64,000 bases of DNA from Neoceratodus forsteri (GCA_016271365.2 CM057456.1:890192001-890256000); one strand, 5' to 3'. Positions 1-12,507 are shown, numbered from the stretch's first letter. A program made the numbers and translations. The notes: generated from the sequence alone by a model not told the origin.

Positions 1-2860
1 CATTTTTAATTTAGTAAAATTGTACCATTAACAATCATAACATAATAATAATTCAAGATGCAGATTCTTAATGATCTGTCCGGCTGTTCAGTTATCTGAA
101 TATTTTCTTAGCGATATTAGCATTTTATTTGTTGCATTGTGACGTGACAGTCCCAGCTTTATGATGGTGCTTTTGTTTGCGTATTTATAACAGCTTCTGG
201 TCATTGTTGAGTAAATGTGATTGCCCTGCCCTCTGGCCCCTTTGTAAGCAGATTTTGGGCAGAAGCTCCTCTCATGTGGCACTAATTGAAATGATTGGTG
301 GAGGGGGGTTGTGAGCTCACTCTGCCTGAATCAGGCTTATCTGCTAGGGGCTAAGCTCAAGAAAAAAAAAACAGCAAAGCTTTGCCTCATTCCAGTAGGG
401 CTCAGGGCTCCTGGCCATCTGTCCACACTTGGAATCAAGAGACAAATAGGGGACCACACTAACAGTGACTGTACAGAGGGAGCAGTTTCCAAACTCTGGC
501 TGGGGGTTCTCCAGTAAACTACAGATTTCAAGAGCAGCTGAGCAGGTCAGTACCTCTTCAAGACAAATTTATCCGACTGAATGATTTGCAGTGTTTCAGT
601 CTCTGACTTTGAATGCTATGCAAACAGTCTTAAGTAAAGGTAGCAGAATTAAGTCATTCATTCTTTAAAAACATGAGGGACCCGCATTACTTTTTCTCTC
701 ATATTTCTGCAGTGCAAAACAAATAATGTTAGCATTTGGGATTGTAAGAGAAATGACTGCACAAACCAATGTTGTTTGATATATCCAAGAAGCATTGCCC
801 TAAGAAGTCAAGGTTTTTATTTTTTATTTTCATGAGATGATTTTGTTGGATTGGATTGTATGCTGTATAACTGCACTTGCTTAAAAAACGTCCTTCTTTT
901 AACTAGATGTGGTTACTGGACATAGCTAGTAAGGCTCATTATTCCTGTCACTCTGAAATTCTCCTTTTGTTAGCTGCTTGTTCTTTTGATAGGGGCAGAC
1001 AGCTCTGTGTCATTCTTAATGTAGCAGAACTACTTATCTTTGGTTTGCATAGAATACCCCACAGATTTCATTATACAGTATCTGCAATTTTGTGGAGCCT
1101 TTGTGGCAAGCTCGGCAAGAGACCAGAACTGGTGTAGATCCAAAGTAATAAATTATGAGAAAAATAGAAAAGTTTTGTAAAGCCTAGTCATGATTCTGAA
1201 GGTCTGCACGTGATGTGAAGTCATTTCACAGTGTGGATAAAATCCCCCACCCACCCAAGTCCAGCTGCAGTACTGATTTAGATATAACAAAAAAAAAAAT
1301 TTATGTTAGACTTTCTTCTTGCCAACTGTTACGTTCTGTTGTCAGTTACTGAGTAACCATTGTCTGGAAATCTCATAATTTTGTAAAGCTTCATAATGAA
1401 ACAGTTTATTGGCAATGGATAGTACAGCTTTTATGATTAGCAAAAGCATATTGACAAATTCAGTGTTAGTCTTAGCTATTAAGGACGCGCATAAAGTCAT
1501 ACTGACCTTCTGTCATTGGTACTGTAGGAATACATCTAAGTGGAGTTGGCTGTCAGCGTTAAATTGAACAGAACTATTTTACATGTGACATCACTTCAGA
1601 TATATGCTCAAATGTATAGCTCTCTATAATACGTGCAGGGTTTAAGACATTATATTTAGTTTTTATTTACTAATTAGTTGTTGTTTTTTTGCCTAAACCT
1701 GCTGTAAATAAGAAAGTGTTCTGTTACAAAAATATTACATTTCACATCATATTCCCACTTGAAGGATGGCACAGTAAGTCGAATATCTGACTCAAGCAGT
1801 TCCAGTCAGATTTAAGAAGATAAAAATGAATGAGGCTGATGGTAATAAGCAGTATTCTGCTTGTGCGTCAATGTACAGTGTTCATGTAAACTGGGGTTAT
1901 GGTGTGCCAGTCAATGTGCCCTCATTTAGATCAGCTGAGGAGATTCCAGGAAGTACTTTGTGTCATAGCTGATGACCTCTTCCTTGGGGTACTTGTGGTT
2001 GCTCACTGTTAACCCAGAGTCAGACTAAGTAGTGCAGCAGCCCAGTGCAGCTCTGAAAGCCAAAGCTACGGTCTGAATCAGGTTATAACTACAAGAACAA
2101 CAGGTCTAGGGGTCTTGACTAAGCCCCAGTGGAACATGCCTTGTAGTTTACATCACAATGTCTTTCCGTACATGACTACACATAGTTTAGCACAATTCCC
2201 GTACTGGGACCCAAAAAAGAATGAACAGAGAGAGACTGGATTATCTTGCTGCTGCAAAGGAGACGGGTTTGTCCCATTCAGTCTGCAGATTTGCATTCGC
2301 ATCTCAGCTGAGGTCACAAGTCAGACAAACACAGCACTCTCTGTTCAGTTCCTATATTACAAAGAAAATTAGTGCATAATATTTAGCTGAACTGAGCACT
2401 ACTTGCCGGCTTTGTTACAAAGAGGCCCTGAATTGATGACCACAAATTTTGCTGTGGTGTGGGAGACCTGAATTCAAGAATGACTTCAGGTTTTCCGTTA
2501 TCCTGAGCAAACAGAGGTGCAGACATATCACAGAGATGATGTATTCACTATCCAGGATGCAGAGCCCAATGCACATCTTTGAACAGCATCCCAAAAGGGC
2601 TGATTTGTTAAGGAGCCAAACACAAAATAGAGTGTGGCTGCACCAAACAGAATGGGCTTGTTGCCAACTACAGAAGGGGATATACCCCTCTAACAGTACA
2701 AGAAGCATACGGAGGAACACTCACCAGTTGACTGAAAAAAGAAAATAACACACTTCAAAACTGCAAAGAAAGTAGGACTTTATTGAACAGTGATATAAGT
2801 GCTGCCATGGTACCTTAGTGCTTTGCCTTGGCTGAGAATTTACCAGGGATAGGGCTGCTG
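1..2860. other. Unclassified AT-rich sequence, no gene seen
   Basis: No open frame here resembles a known protein family and no transposon terminus, tandem array or SINE promoter box could be recognised by eye. Short homopolymer runs occur near 362 and 1290. It could be unique intergenic or intronic DNA or a repeat too old to recognise. Confidence 0.4.
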
Positions 2861-2864
2861 TCAC

Positions 2865-3422
2865 GCTTACTCTCTCAAATGCTGAGCATTTTAAACAGTT
2901 CACAAAAAATTGCCACATTGTTATGTCCCCAGATGCCAGACCACACAGGGCCAAAGATCTTTTGCCTATCGTGCCCCCAGCTGGTACAATGCCCTGAGCT
3001 CACTCATTACATCCTCCACGTCACTAAGAGCTTTCAAATCTATGCTTTGCTCTCACCTCTCAGCCTCTAGCTCCTGTGACTGCCTTGACTAATGATTCTT
3101 CCCTCATGGCTGTCTTTACTGTTTTTCATCCTCCTCCTCCTCCTCCTCTGCTCCTTTCTTGACAAAGGCATCTGAGTACCTCTAACTACTCTAAGTCTGC
3201 TCCCCTCCCCATATCTCCTCCTACCCTTCCCACCTTGACCATTCCTCCAATGTTTTGTTTTTTTCCTATGATGTACTGTATTATACTGGCTTATTGAAAC
3301 CATTATAATTTGCTGACCATTCTATGTAACATGTCTTGTTTGTTTGTACATTGATGATGTGGAACCTTTGTAAAAGAGCCATTGGCTCAAAGGTAATAAT
3401 TCCTAGAACAATAAACTAAACT
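2865..3422 (+). mobile_element. L2-like LINE 3' end (ORF2 C-terminus plus 3' UTR)
   Basis: Around 2935-3070 two overlapping frames together read RSFAYRAPSWYNAL followed by TSLRAFKSMLCSHL. This matches the usual last part of L2/Rex-type ORF2 proteins (RSF-x-xAP-x-WN-x-L, then a short FK-x-x-L-x-x-HL helix). A pyrimidine-rich 3' UTR follows and ends with a region reading tttgtaaaagagccattggc and then an AATAAA-like terminus at about 3410, which resembles L2 tails. Only the last 550 bp remain, so the copy is severely 5'-truncated and frameshifted. The family assignment is by eye. Confidence 0.6.
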
Positions 3423-4340
3423 AGAAAGCTCAGTGCAACTCTCAAGGAAACTGTTTGCTTTTACCCCTCCCAGCCAAGGACACTGCAAAAGTGGTAAGGG
3501 GACAGAATGGGATAAAAAGACTTTAAAAAACAAGAGGCCCAAGTTAGCCACTGAGCTTGGAGACTGAATCAGGAGAAGTTTGTAGTATTCCCACACATAC
3601 TGTACTATGCATGACCCATGTATAAGCCAGTACAGAATGGAGGGAAGACTGTTGGAGACAGTAGAGGAAATAAGGGACTTGTGCATTAAAATTACTAAGG
3701 ATATTGGTACCTTGGCATGAAGCCTATGTGCCGCATATATGCTGCCAGTAGACTTCACTATGATCAGCTGGCATGCATCGAGGGTTCCGTGGACTCCCGC
3801 AGCATTCACTAAAGGGGGGTGCACCCCTTGTGCACCTGATCATCTGTCCTTCTGTTGCTCTACACACACAGATGGACTGGGGGGAGTAGCTGGGGGTGGC
3901 ACTAAACTCCACTCAATGCACTAAGGCACAGAGTACCAGAGTAGGTGGGCACAGGTTAGATGGGCAGGAACCCTGTCATAGCTGCTACGTGCCCCCTCTA
4001 TTCTGCTGAGCCTAGCTACAGTGGGGTGCCAAGCCCCCCAGCTCTCTGGACCTGCTTTGAGGGCTGGGATTGACTGTTGGGACATATGCCCAGAACTGTG
4101 TCCTTTTAAGGGATTTGGTACCCACCATGTCCCACAATCCACTGCTCTGCATGGAGCAAGGGATCCACTCCAGTGATAGGGTGGGCATCCGATTGGATGC
4201 CCACCTATTTCCACCAGCCTGCCTGCACCACACCCCTGTACTCACCATGCTGTTACACGCCAGTGGGGTGGGGCCACAGGCAGGCAGCCAGCAACTGTGA
4301 ATGGCAAGCCATGCATGCCTGTCTGGGGATGTGGGGGTGC
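3423..4340. other. GC-richer unclassified stretch with one perfect hairpin
   Basis: This stretch is clearly richer in G+C than its flanks and carries overlapping ORFs on both strands, none of which I recognise. A perfect hairpin lies at 4181-4204 (arms GTGGGCATCC and GGATGCCCAC, 4-nt loop). It may be a non-autonomous DNA transposon, but no convincing terminal inverted repeats were found. Confidence 0.3.
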
Positions 4341-4344
4341 AGTT

Positions 4345-4990
4345 TGGGTACATGCCTGTCGAGCATAACCAACCCGCTATCATGCATAGGTCCTATTAAG
4401 AGCGTAAAACAGTGTAATAAGGTTAATAGGGCACCTAACATGGCACTGGGGAATATAAAGAATAGCTTTGTCAGCAGAAACAGGGACAGGTTTATACTAC
4501 TGCACAGAATCTATGGGAGACCATGCCTAGAGCATTGTGTGCAGATGTAGTCCCCATATGTCAGACATGACAGGAATAAGCTGGAAAAGATCCAACGGAA
4601 AGCTACAAGGCTGGTTGATAGGATCGGAGGAGGGAATACTAAGGGAGAGTGGCACATTTGGGGTTATATACTTTGAAGTACAGGAGTCTGAGGGGGGACA
4701 TGATCATGGTTTACATAATTATACATGGACAGGGTGGTTTGGATTATGAGGAATTTTGGTCTCATCGCATCGACAGGAGAACCAGGAAGCATTTGCTTAC
4801 AATTAAAACATATAGTTTTAGGCTACATCTAATGAAGAATTCATTTACTACCAGGGCAGTGAGAACATGGAATGCCCTTCAGGCAGTAGTGGTGAAGGTG
4901 AACACAGCGGGGGTATTCAAAGGCGAGCTGGATGGATTGCTGGGGTCAAGAGGTATTGCTGGTTACAACGACTAAGCAAGCAGGAGCACA
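4345..4990 (+). mobile_element. CR1/L2-clade LINE, ORF2 C-terminal fragment
   Basis: Frame-shifted pieces read, in order, a block like YGRPCLEHCVQ (family: LxRPxLEYCVQ), EKIQRKATR (family: ERVQRRATKM), then FTTRAVRTWNALQAVVV and a terminal FKGELDGLL (family: FxxRVVxxWNxLPxEVV, then FKxxLDxxW). This is the region downstream of the reverse transcriptase core. The upstream RT is missing, so the insertion is 5'-truncated. At least two frameshifts separate the blocks. There is no obvious octamer tail, so it may belong to a different clade from the other copies here. Confidence 0.7.
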
Positions 4991-5324
4991 GACATAATCA
5001 GCCCTGTCTTCTACTGTCCTTAACAATGTTATGCATTAGTAGGAAGTAGCAGTCTTATGTGCTGTATGTCTCTCACTGTTCCTAAATACTAAAATCAATA
5101 ATTAAATAAAAAAGCAAATCCATTTAAATTCAAGCATGTATATCAGACCTCAAGTATGCAGCAGAGCATAATGGATTATCAGTGTAAGCCTTGTAGATTG
5201 AAATTGCTCCTTCTGTGCCAATACTTACAGTACAAGAGCTATAAGCTGGGAAATGGGCCTTCAAAAGTACGGTATAATGTTTCACTTATCTTTTATGTCT
5301 GTCATTATTCATAGGAGAGACATT

Positions 5325-5496
5325 GTTTAACCAGGAAAGGCACACTAAGCCAAAGCTTGTTCCCATGTGCGACCTGAGAGCACAAGGAAGTTAAGTGACT
5401 TGCTCAGGATCACACAGTATGCAAGCAGGGGCTGTGGGATTCAAACCCAGGTCTCCAGGTTTGCAGCTCAGATCCCTAAACCTCTGCACTATACTG
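5325..5496 (+). mobile_element. MIR/CORE-like SINE
   Basis: The segment contains ttaagtgacttgctcagg, then atcacacagtatgcaagc, then gattcaaacccaggtct and ends ctgcactatactgcc. These match the conserved core and 3' part of MIR/CORE-SINE consensus sequences (GTGACTTGCCCAAGGTCACAC and a GATTCGAACCCAGGTCT-type block). The 5' half, with aaccaggaaaggcacac, is shared with the copy at 54085-54272. The strand is inferred from the consensus orientation. Confidence 0.7.
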
Positions 5497-8215
5497 CCAT
5501 AGAAACATAGAAATGCAAAGTTTGTCAGTAGAAAAGGACTGCTTAGGCCACCTAGTCTACGTAGAAGTCCCCTACCTATTCTGTCTCTGCAGGTCCTATC
5601 TGGTCTCCATCAACCATCCCACCTTCCTACATCCTGTCTAATATACCTGTACACCAATGTCTATCCCATACATGCTTGAAGTCCCCCACTATTCTGACCT
5701 CCACCACTTCTATTGGCAGTCTATTCTAGGAATCCACCACCCTTTCACTGAAGTCATATTTCATCACATCACTCTTGAAATCCCCCCCCCCCAAGTATCA
5801 TTGCATGCCCCATGGTCCTGGTGCTTGTCCTCATTTGAAAAGGACACCCCACTTGTACTCTACTCAGCCTATTGAGGAACATGTACATCTCTATCATATC
5901 CCTTCTCTTTCTCCTTTCTTTCAGGATGTATATGTTGAGATCGGGGGGGGAAGTCTTTTTGGGCAGACTAGATGGATCACGCGGTCCCCATCTGCCAACA
6001 TTTTTCTTATGTTCTTATGTTTTTTTTATGTTCTTAATATCACTTTGTAGGGCTTCATGTGCAAACCATGTACCATTTTAATTGCTCTTCTCTGGACTGT
6101 CTCTACTCTGCCTGTGTCCTTTCTGAGGTGCAGACTCCAAAACTGAACACAGTACTAGTAGGTGTGGCTGCACCAGAGAGCAATATAATGGCAACACCAC
6201 CTTTCTTCCCCTGTTGGATATACCCCTACCTAGTGACTCCAGCATTCCACTAGCCTTACCCACTGCCTTGTCACACTGCCCTACCACCTCGAGGTCCTCA
6301 GATATGATAACCAGAGGGTCCCTTTCCTGCCTAGTTATTGTTAGTACTCCCCCTTCATATACTCTGCACTGGGTTTCTATGTCCTAAGTGCATTATTTAG
6401 TGCTTTTTGGCACTGAACCCCAACTGCCATGTTTTTAACTATTCCTTGAGTTTCCCAAGACCCCTGCAGTTGTTTTCCACCCCTTCCTGAGTGTCCACCC
6501 AGTTGTAGATTTTGGTATTGTCTGCAAAAAGGCATACCTTCCCTTCCAGCTCTTGTGCGGTGTCCCCATAAAGACATTGAAGAGGACTGGTCCCAGTACC
6601 GAGCCTGGAGTACTCCACTTTTCACACTCCCCTCTTTAGAATGAATGCCGTTAACCATCACCCTCTCTCTCTCCTATGCTTTAACCAGTTCCTAACTCAG
6701 TTTACCACCATGGATCCCACTCATAGGTTGATCAGTTTCCTAATCAGCCTTCTATGTGGCACCATGTCAAAGGCCTTGCTAAAGTCTAAATAGGTTATGT
6801 CCACTGCTCTCCCCTGATCAATTTCCCTAGTCATCTAGTCAAAGAAATTTATTAGATTTGTTTGTCATGACCCCATGAATCCATGCTGTCTCTGGTCTTG
6901 CAGCCTATTGGATTCATGATACTCTGTCATCCTTTCTTTCATAGTGTTTCCATTAATTTCCTGGCCACTGAAGTGAAACTGACTGGCCTATAGTTGCTAG
7001 TCTTCTCCCTGCAGCTGCTCTTATGTAGAGACAACATCAGACCTTTTCCAGTTTTTTGGAACCACTCCTGTTTTTAGTGAGCTGTTAAACAAGGCTGTCA
7101 GTAATGCAGCGGGAACCTCCCTAAGCTCTTTTAATAACCTGGGGTGAATCCCATCTGGTCCTACCTGTATAGCCCTGTCCACCTTCAGGGGGTGTAAGTG
7201 TATTCAGCAGTCTTTCCTCTGAAAATGGACCTGTGTCCACCTCCCTCTGTAACCTATCCCTGCTTCTCTCTAGTGTCCATCCCCTCCATCCTGCACTGTT
7301 GAGGCTGAGCAGAAGTATCTCTTTAAAATGTCAACTTTTTCTTCGTCTCCTTCTGCAGTTTCCCCCTTCTGCCTTTTTAATTCTTACTATCTCTCCCCTT
7401 ATGTACCTGAAGAAAATCTTATACCATGTTGTGACACCTTTGGCAATCCTTTCCTCTCTCTGTGCTTTTACTCCCCTCACTGTTTTGCCTTCTTCCTTCT
7501 GCTTTTCTAGTTATACTTCCTTGTTCTCCTCTCTCTGCATTTCCTTTTTTTCTTTTACCACCCTTGCCACTTTCTTGGAGAACCATAATGGTCGCTTTTT
7601 CCTTCTGCTTTTCCTTACTTTCTTCACACATAGGTTGGTTGTTTCAGATATGCCCCCCCCCCCATGCCACTACCCCTCCTTGGGACTCCTCCACCCCTCC
7701 TAGGAAGTTACTGAAGCAGTCATCCATTTCTATAAAAGCCACCCTCTTAATATCCAGAACCCTTGTTTTCATGTGGTTTGCCTGTGCTCCTGTCTTTATG
7801 TTGAACCACACTGTATGGTGATCACCGGCACCAATGGGACTGTGACATCTTCCATGCTGTCCCTATCTGCAGGCACCAGGTCTAGCACTGCCCCATCCCT
7901 AGTGGGTTCTTTTGACTAACTGCCTGAGAAAAAGTCCCTTGTAGGGAGTCAAGGATAGTCCTGCTCCTTTCCAAAGTTGCATTTAGGAAGGCTCCACTCC
8001 ACCTCTGGCAGATTGAAGTCACCATCCAGCAGCCCCTCCCCCTTACTTGCCATTCTGATTATGCCTTTCCCAAATGCATTATCCATCTCCTTGACCTGTG
8101 CTGGAGGTCTATACACTACTATAGTAAGGATAGTGCACCCAGAGTCTGCCTCCAGGTTGACCCATAGTAATTCCAGCACCTCATTTTTATTTTGGTGTGC
8201 TTGTGCAGCCAACAT
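5497..8215 (-). mobile_element. CR1 LINE, endonuclease to 3' tail, 5'-truncated
   Basis: Read on the minus strand, the element runs from the endonuclease (VVYRPPAQVKEM and GDFNLPEVEW, about 8140-7990) through the RT domain to a 3' terminus at about 5500, where atagaaacatag is the reverse complement of the CR1 octamer-type tail. The RT catalytic box lies at 6517-6528 and reads FADN, so the second catalytic aspartate is Asn. There are many stops and frameshifts. About 2.7 kb survives against 4-5 kb for a complete CR1; ORF1 is missing. A short plus-strand CR1 tail is inserted at about 5941-6040. Confidence 0.85.
5941..6040 (+). mobile_element. CR1 3'-tail-only insertion inside the minus-strand CR1
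   Basis: Within the minus-strand LINE there are about 100 bp in the opposite orientation reading gggcagactagatggatcac, then cccatctgccaac, then repeats of ttcttatg. This is the terminal part of a CR1 3' UTR plus its 8-bp tail. The host LINE resumes afterwards near ttgtagggcttcatg. It is an extreme 5'-truncated insertion and is younger than its host. Confidence 0.7.
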
Positions 8216-8489
8216 CTTGTGGCAGTGGAGATCTGGAGGTGCAGTCGCTGTTGGGCAAATGCAGGGCATGCACCAGTAGGTGCGTCCCTCATTCCCCAAT
8301 CAGCCAGCATGCCGGCGCTACACCATGCATAGCTAATGCGGTGAGCACATCTAAGGAAAGGTCCGCTGCAACACGAGCAAAGCTCATCACATGCAGCGGA
8401 CCTTCCTACGTGCTTCGCTGCTACAAACATGGTGGCACAGTGGCCGCTAAACTGATGACTTCAGCGGCATATGCCCCTCCAGCTTTCAT

Positions 8490-8690
8490 TGTTTACCGAC
8501 AGGGGGTACCCAATCCCCGTCGGCATCCGTTACCCCCTTTCCTATTTTAATGTGCTAATGGGGGAGCCCACTCCCTGTCAGCATGACTCCCCCCCTTCTT
8601 CTGTGCTGAGAGGGTACCTAATCCCCCTCAGCTAGTGTCCCCACTCCTATTTGCCGACGGGGTGCCCAATCCCCGTCAGCTACTGTATCC
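8490..8690. repeat. Tandem hairpin units in the composite-repeat core
   Basis: Three to four diverged units of roughly 50-65 bp each contain a self-complementary element. The clearest is at 8656-8679 (GACGGGG, short loop, CCCCGTC). Another is GGGGGTACCCAATCCCC near 8502. Equivalent hairpins end the 104-bp units at 33178-33482 in the oppositely oriented copy. Confidence 0.55.
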
Positions 8691-8743
8691 CCAAAAATAC
8701 ACCTGTAAAAAAGAAACCGTCCACGATGTTTTTGGTTTTACAC

Positions 8744-8826
8744 CTGTAAACAGAAAACAGTCCTCGTAGTCTCCTACCCACACCGCACCCACCCACACCC
8801 GCCTCCACCCCTCACCCCATACTTAC
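8744..8826 (-). other. Intron-like interval in composite-repeat core (copy 1)
   Basis: On the minus strand this 83-bp interval begins GTAAGT at 8826 and ends with a pyrimidine-rich stretch and CAG at 8744. It sits just after the shared GGTCCACC block. Equivalent GTRAGT to AG intervals occur at 26734-26836 and 33053-33151. Splicing is inferred from sequence only. Confidence 0.35.
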
Positions 8827-9969
8827 CTCCAGAGCTTGGTACAATGATCTTTGGTGGACCAGGAACATGTCTGCACTCTTCAAAGCCGATCGCGAACTAA
8901 GGAAATGCGGTAAGCAGTATAATGTAATAAATACGGGTTTTTCAACTTTGATGTATATCTCGGGCATTTTTTGGAATTTTTGCACCAAATTTTCAACATG
9001 GGGTTTTTTGGACCCCTCCTCATGAATTCTGTCACTGTTATGATGTTAATCTGTCCCAAGAGGTGATTTTGCAGTCACTGCACAGAATCACCTTTCGGGA
9101 CTGATTAGTGCAAGGCCAGTGGCAGTGTTCATGAGGTGGGCTCTCAAAAGCCTATGTTGCAAATTTGGTGGAAAAAATCCATAAAATGACTGTGTTATGA
9201 GCTTGCATTGTGCAGTTACTACGCACGCTCATAACTTCGTGAATTTGCAATATTTTCACACCAGATTTTCAACATTGTCATTTTTCTTCACCTCCTTGTG
9301 AACAGTGCATCTGTTATTTTTCACATCCTGGCCGAAATGTGTTTCCACACTTGCAGTGCACGATAGAGTGGTCGCTATGGGAAATCAGTGTTTGGGGCAG
9401 ATTATGAAAATTACAGTGACACTGTTCATGAGCAGAAGTCCTAAAATGCATATGTTGAAAATTTGGTGACGATACTCCTTAAAATGACTGTGTTATGAGC
9501 GTGCGTTGTGCAGCTTGCATGCAGGCTCGTAACGTTGTGCATTTGTAATATTTTCACTCTGGATTTTCACCATTGGCATTTTTCTACACCTCTTTATGAA
9601 CAGTATGGCTGTCATTTTACATATCCTGCCCGAAATGTGTTTTTGCACGTCTGGCACAGAATAGCGTGGTCGCTGTGTGAAATCACTTTTTGGGACAGTG
9701 TGAGGAAATGACAGTGACACTGTACATGAGCAGAGGTGCTAAAATGCCTATGTTGAAAATTTGATGCTGAAAGTCCATAAAATGGCTGTGTTACAAGCGT
9801 GCATTGCGCATTTCCCACGCACCCTTGTAATTTCGCAAATTTGCAATATTTACATGCCACATTTTCAACACTGCCATTTTTTTACACCTCCTTATGAACA
9901 CTACAGCTGTCATTTTTCACATCCTGCCCAAACTGTGTTTCCGCACTGCACTACCTCCACCATGGGTGG

Positions 9970-10890
9970 CTTATAGGTCTGGAATTTTATTACCAAGGCT
10001 CCTTGCATTTCAACCCCCCCCCCCATCTACTACCCAGCTTCTCTCTTCCATTTCTGCTGTTTTGTTCCCTGGCTTACCCATTAACTTGCCCCTTCCCTTT
10101 TTCCTTTCACCATATATGGACCACTTTAATCCTATGTCCTCCCCTACCTGCATTCTTTTCCCATTTTCTTCTTTCCTGTCCCTGTACTTTCGCATGTCTA
10201 CTCCAGGGGAGTTTTCTATACTATGGTCTTCCCTCCCTAACACTTTGCCATCCACTTTACCATAGGGGAGGCAACTGCTGCCTCCTTTCATTTCACCAAC
10301 TCCCCATCTAGTTTAAATGCTCATCCATGTGGCATTTAAACCTGCCATCAAAGACTGTGAACCCCTTCCTAGAAGGATGAAGTCCATAACTCCCATAGGG
10401 GATCTTGTACTCCCAGATTGGTCCCCAATCCCAAATGTATCCAAAACCTTCTTCCATGCACCATGCTTTCAAACATTCATTAAAAGCCCTGGTATGGAGT
10501 TTCCTTGCCTCTCCCTGGCTGTACACAGGTAGCAACTCAGAAAAAGCCACCATGCATTATTACATGCTTGAGACCTCTCCCCAGCTCCCTGAAATTTCCC
10601 TTCACTACTCCTACCTTCTCCTGTACTATATAATTTGTCCCAATATGGACAGTGAGATACAGCTTTCACTGCCCTAGTGATCTGCATGATCCACTCTTCA
10701 TCTCTCCCAGCCGAGGCACCCCTCAAGCACCTCACTTCCCTGTCTTTCCTCCTTCCAGCTCCCAAGTTCATCCCCTTCACAACTGAGTCCCATACCAGCA
10801 GCTGCTTCCTCTTTGGCTGAGGGGTTCTCCCTCCCTCCTTATGCTGTCCACTTCTGAGAACACCCAACTCATCACTTCCCACTGTGATGG
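9970..10890 (-). pseudogene. CR1 ORF1 remnant (SGNH esterase-like), minus strand
   Basis: Minus-strand frames between 10885 and 10010 read KQLLVWDSVVKGMN (family: VLVVGDSxVRG, the SGNH block I) and later GLHPSRKG (family: DGLHLSRRG, carrying the catalytic His). Between them, RKLHTRAFNECLKAW matches the linker of CR1 ORF1 esterases. The GDS glycine is Trp and the Asp of the D-x-x-H block is lost, so the enzyme is inactive. Several frameshifts interrupt it. It abuts the end of the 300-bp array at about 9965. ORF2 is absent, so this is a fragment rather than a whole element. Confidence 0.65.
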
Positions 10891-11340
10891 ATACCTCCTC
10901 TCGGTTGCCCCTTTCTGCCAGTAAAGTGGTTCTTCTTGTAAATTGCTATACTGTTCTGTGGTTCAGAAGCTTTTCCCAGTTTTTGGAGATTGCTTTGAAC
11001 TTAAGAACTTTAGAAAGAGTAGAAATACAATTTAAAATTAGAAGTTACCCCAGGGGGAGGGTTGGGAGGTGATGACCCAATTTAAAAGAAAGGTAATTGT
11101 GTGCAGATCTACAGAGGTGGTTCTTACCATGTATCCTCATAGTGCTGTTGCCCTTGAGGAAAATGACCAATAAGTCCAACAATCAATCAGCTGTATTTCT
11201 TCCTCATTCTAGCAGAGCAAGTACATAAGTAGGCAAACACTTGCATATAGTGCATAAAAATATATACATGTAATATAGCAAGATCAGTCCAAATATGACT
11301 ACCAGCACTGGCTGCCACAGAATGCAGTTGAGAATATAAC
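10891..11340. other. No feature recognised
   Basis: AT-rich sequence between the ORF1 remnant and the next SINE. No repeat terminus or plausible exon is seen. Confidence 0.3.
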
Positions 11341-11344
11341 AAAA

Positions 11345-11820
11345 AGTCAAGTCAATTTTATATGGCGCTCAATCCAAATAGCTCTGAGTGTCTTACAACA
11401 AACAAATAAAGCAATTAAAACAACAAGTTTAAATTAGCACAAAAAGGTTAAGAGGCCAGTCCAGCTTTGAAAAAAAATGGGCAAGGCCAAAAGGGGAGCT
11501 TGATGCAAAGCTGACCATATCAAAATATTAAAAAACTTTGTCTCCAAACATATAACACAGTTGTCCTTTTTAATAGTTGCCTGGCCAAAAGCCCACTAAC
11601 TTTTTTTTTGCAATTAATTGACTCAGGATCAAGACGTAACAGCTGCCTTTCAAGGGGATCCTGTGTCCACTTAAATTTGTAGTTGAGAGGAGTAAAGCAA
11701 AGGAGGGCTAAGTGACTTGTGAAGGTCACACAGTGAAACAATAGCACTGATGGGATTTGAACCTCAGATCTCCTGCTTTAGCAGTGATCTAATCATTATG
11801 CCACACTGCCTTCCACAATT
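11345..11820 (+). mobile_element. SINE/DNA repeat with CORE-SINE-like 3' part
   Basis: It begins caagtcaattttatatggcg, a very common vertebrate repeat start (tttatatagcgc type). It ends with gctaagtgacttgtgaaggt, a cacacag block, gatttgaacctcagatctcc and atgccacactgcctt, the MIR/CORE-like 3' module also seen at 5325 and 54085. It may be one element or two abutting ones. Confidence 0.5.
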
Positions 11821-11944
11821 ATTCATTTGCAAACAAACCCTGAGACTGAATTGCCATATATCAAGGAGAAATGGAGTCCCAACATGCTTGGGATTCACAA
11901 AAGAAAATATATTTCAATAACATGCCAGCAAAGGTCTACACTGA

Positions 11945-12052
11945 GACAACGTAGCCTATTGGGTGAGAGTGCAGAGCTGTAAATCTTTGAGACCCAGGTC
12001 TGAATCCCACAGTGACCATTTCCTTACCACATAATTTTGAGCAAGTTACTCA
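11945..12052 (+). mobile_element. tRNA-headed SINE, truncated copy
   Basis: It contains tgggtgagagtgcagagc (A-box-like) and aggtctgaatccc (B-box-like, consensus GGTTCRANYCC), then the family body ending ttgagcaagttactc. It stops where a second copy of the same family starts, so one inserted in or next to the other. Confidence 0.55.
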
Positions 12053-12054
12053 GA

Positions 12055-12285
12055 CTGGGCAGCATTGTGTTCATGTGGTTAGAGTACAGGTTTGTGAACC
12101 AGGAAACCAGGTTCAAATCCCACCAGACTCTTACGTACTGTATGACCCTTTGCAAGTCACTTCCCAAAGTTTCAGTCCACCCCACTGTACAAATGGGTTA
12201 AAGCAGGACCCCAAAGAAAATGAGATATTACATCTCAGCTGGGATAGCCCGGACAAATACATTCTAAGAAAAAGCCTCCCTATGC
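12055..12285 (+). mobile_element. tRNA-headed SINE, longer copy
   Basis: The head reads gcagcattgtgttcatgtgg then ttagagtac (A-box-like), and aggttcaaatccc is an almost perfect B box. The body includes tttgcaagtcacttccc and ends with gagatattacatctcagc. The same body and ending recur at 39645-39915 and 59905-60125, which defines one SINE family. The tRNA head implies an internal RNA polymerase III promoter at the time of insertion. Confidence 0.65.
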
Positions 12286-12426
12286 TTCTGAGTTGACTCT
12301 TTTGCTCATTCCTGAGAAAACTGAGGCTAAAATATGCCCAGTTAAAAACAAGCTCTTCTATGGAGTTTACTTGTGGAATTTGCTTAACCCTTTGAGTGCT
12401 GAGTATGTTTAAACGGTACAGATTCT

Positions 12427-12428
<2 letters not shown>

Positions 12429-12507
<79 letters not shown>
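12429..12507. repeat. (AT)n microsatellite, about 39 units
   Basis: Uninterrupted alternating A and T over about 79 bp. Confidence 0.98.

Larger units (their letters stand above)
8216..9965 (-). repeat. Composite repeat (unnamed), inverted copy: core plus 300-bp array
   Basis: The minus strand of 8216-8940 matches the core at 32950-33500. Both carry GAGTGCAGAC, TGTTCC and GGTCCACC in the same order, followed by GGTAAGTATGG and hairpin-forming GC-rich units. From 8940 to 9965 the sequence is an array with a period near 297 bp. Its landmark is an ATTTTCAACAT-type motif (diverged in the last two copies) at about 8995, 9268, 9564 and 9866, followed each time by a CACCTCC(T)TATGAACA-like block. 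No protein is recognisable. It is inverted relative to the copies at 19.8-27.1 and 30.9-33.7 kb. Confidence 0.65.

Noticed and set aside
8216..9965. LTR or Helitron interpretation of the composite repeat
   Set aside because: No TG...CA long terminal repeats, primer-binding site or Rep/helicase frame; Helitron CTRR end not found.
11945..12130. tRNA gene candidates with A and B boxes
   Set aside because: The B-box regions are followed by SINE bodies and no cloverleaf with paired acceptor stem could be drawn.
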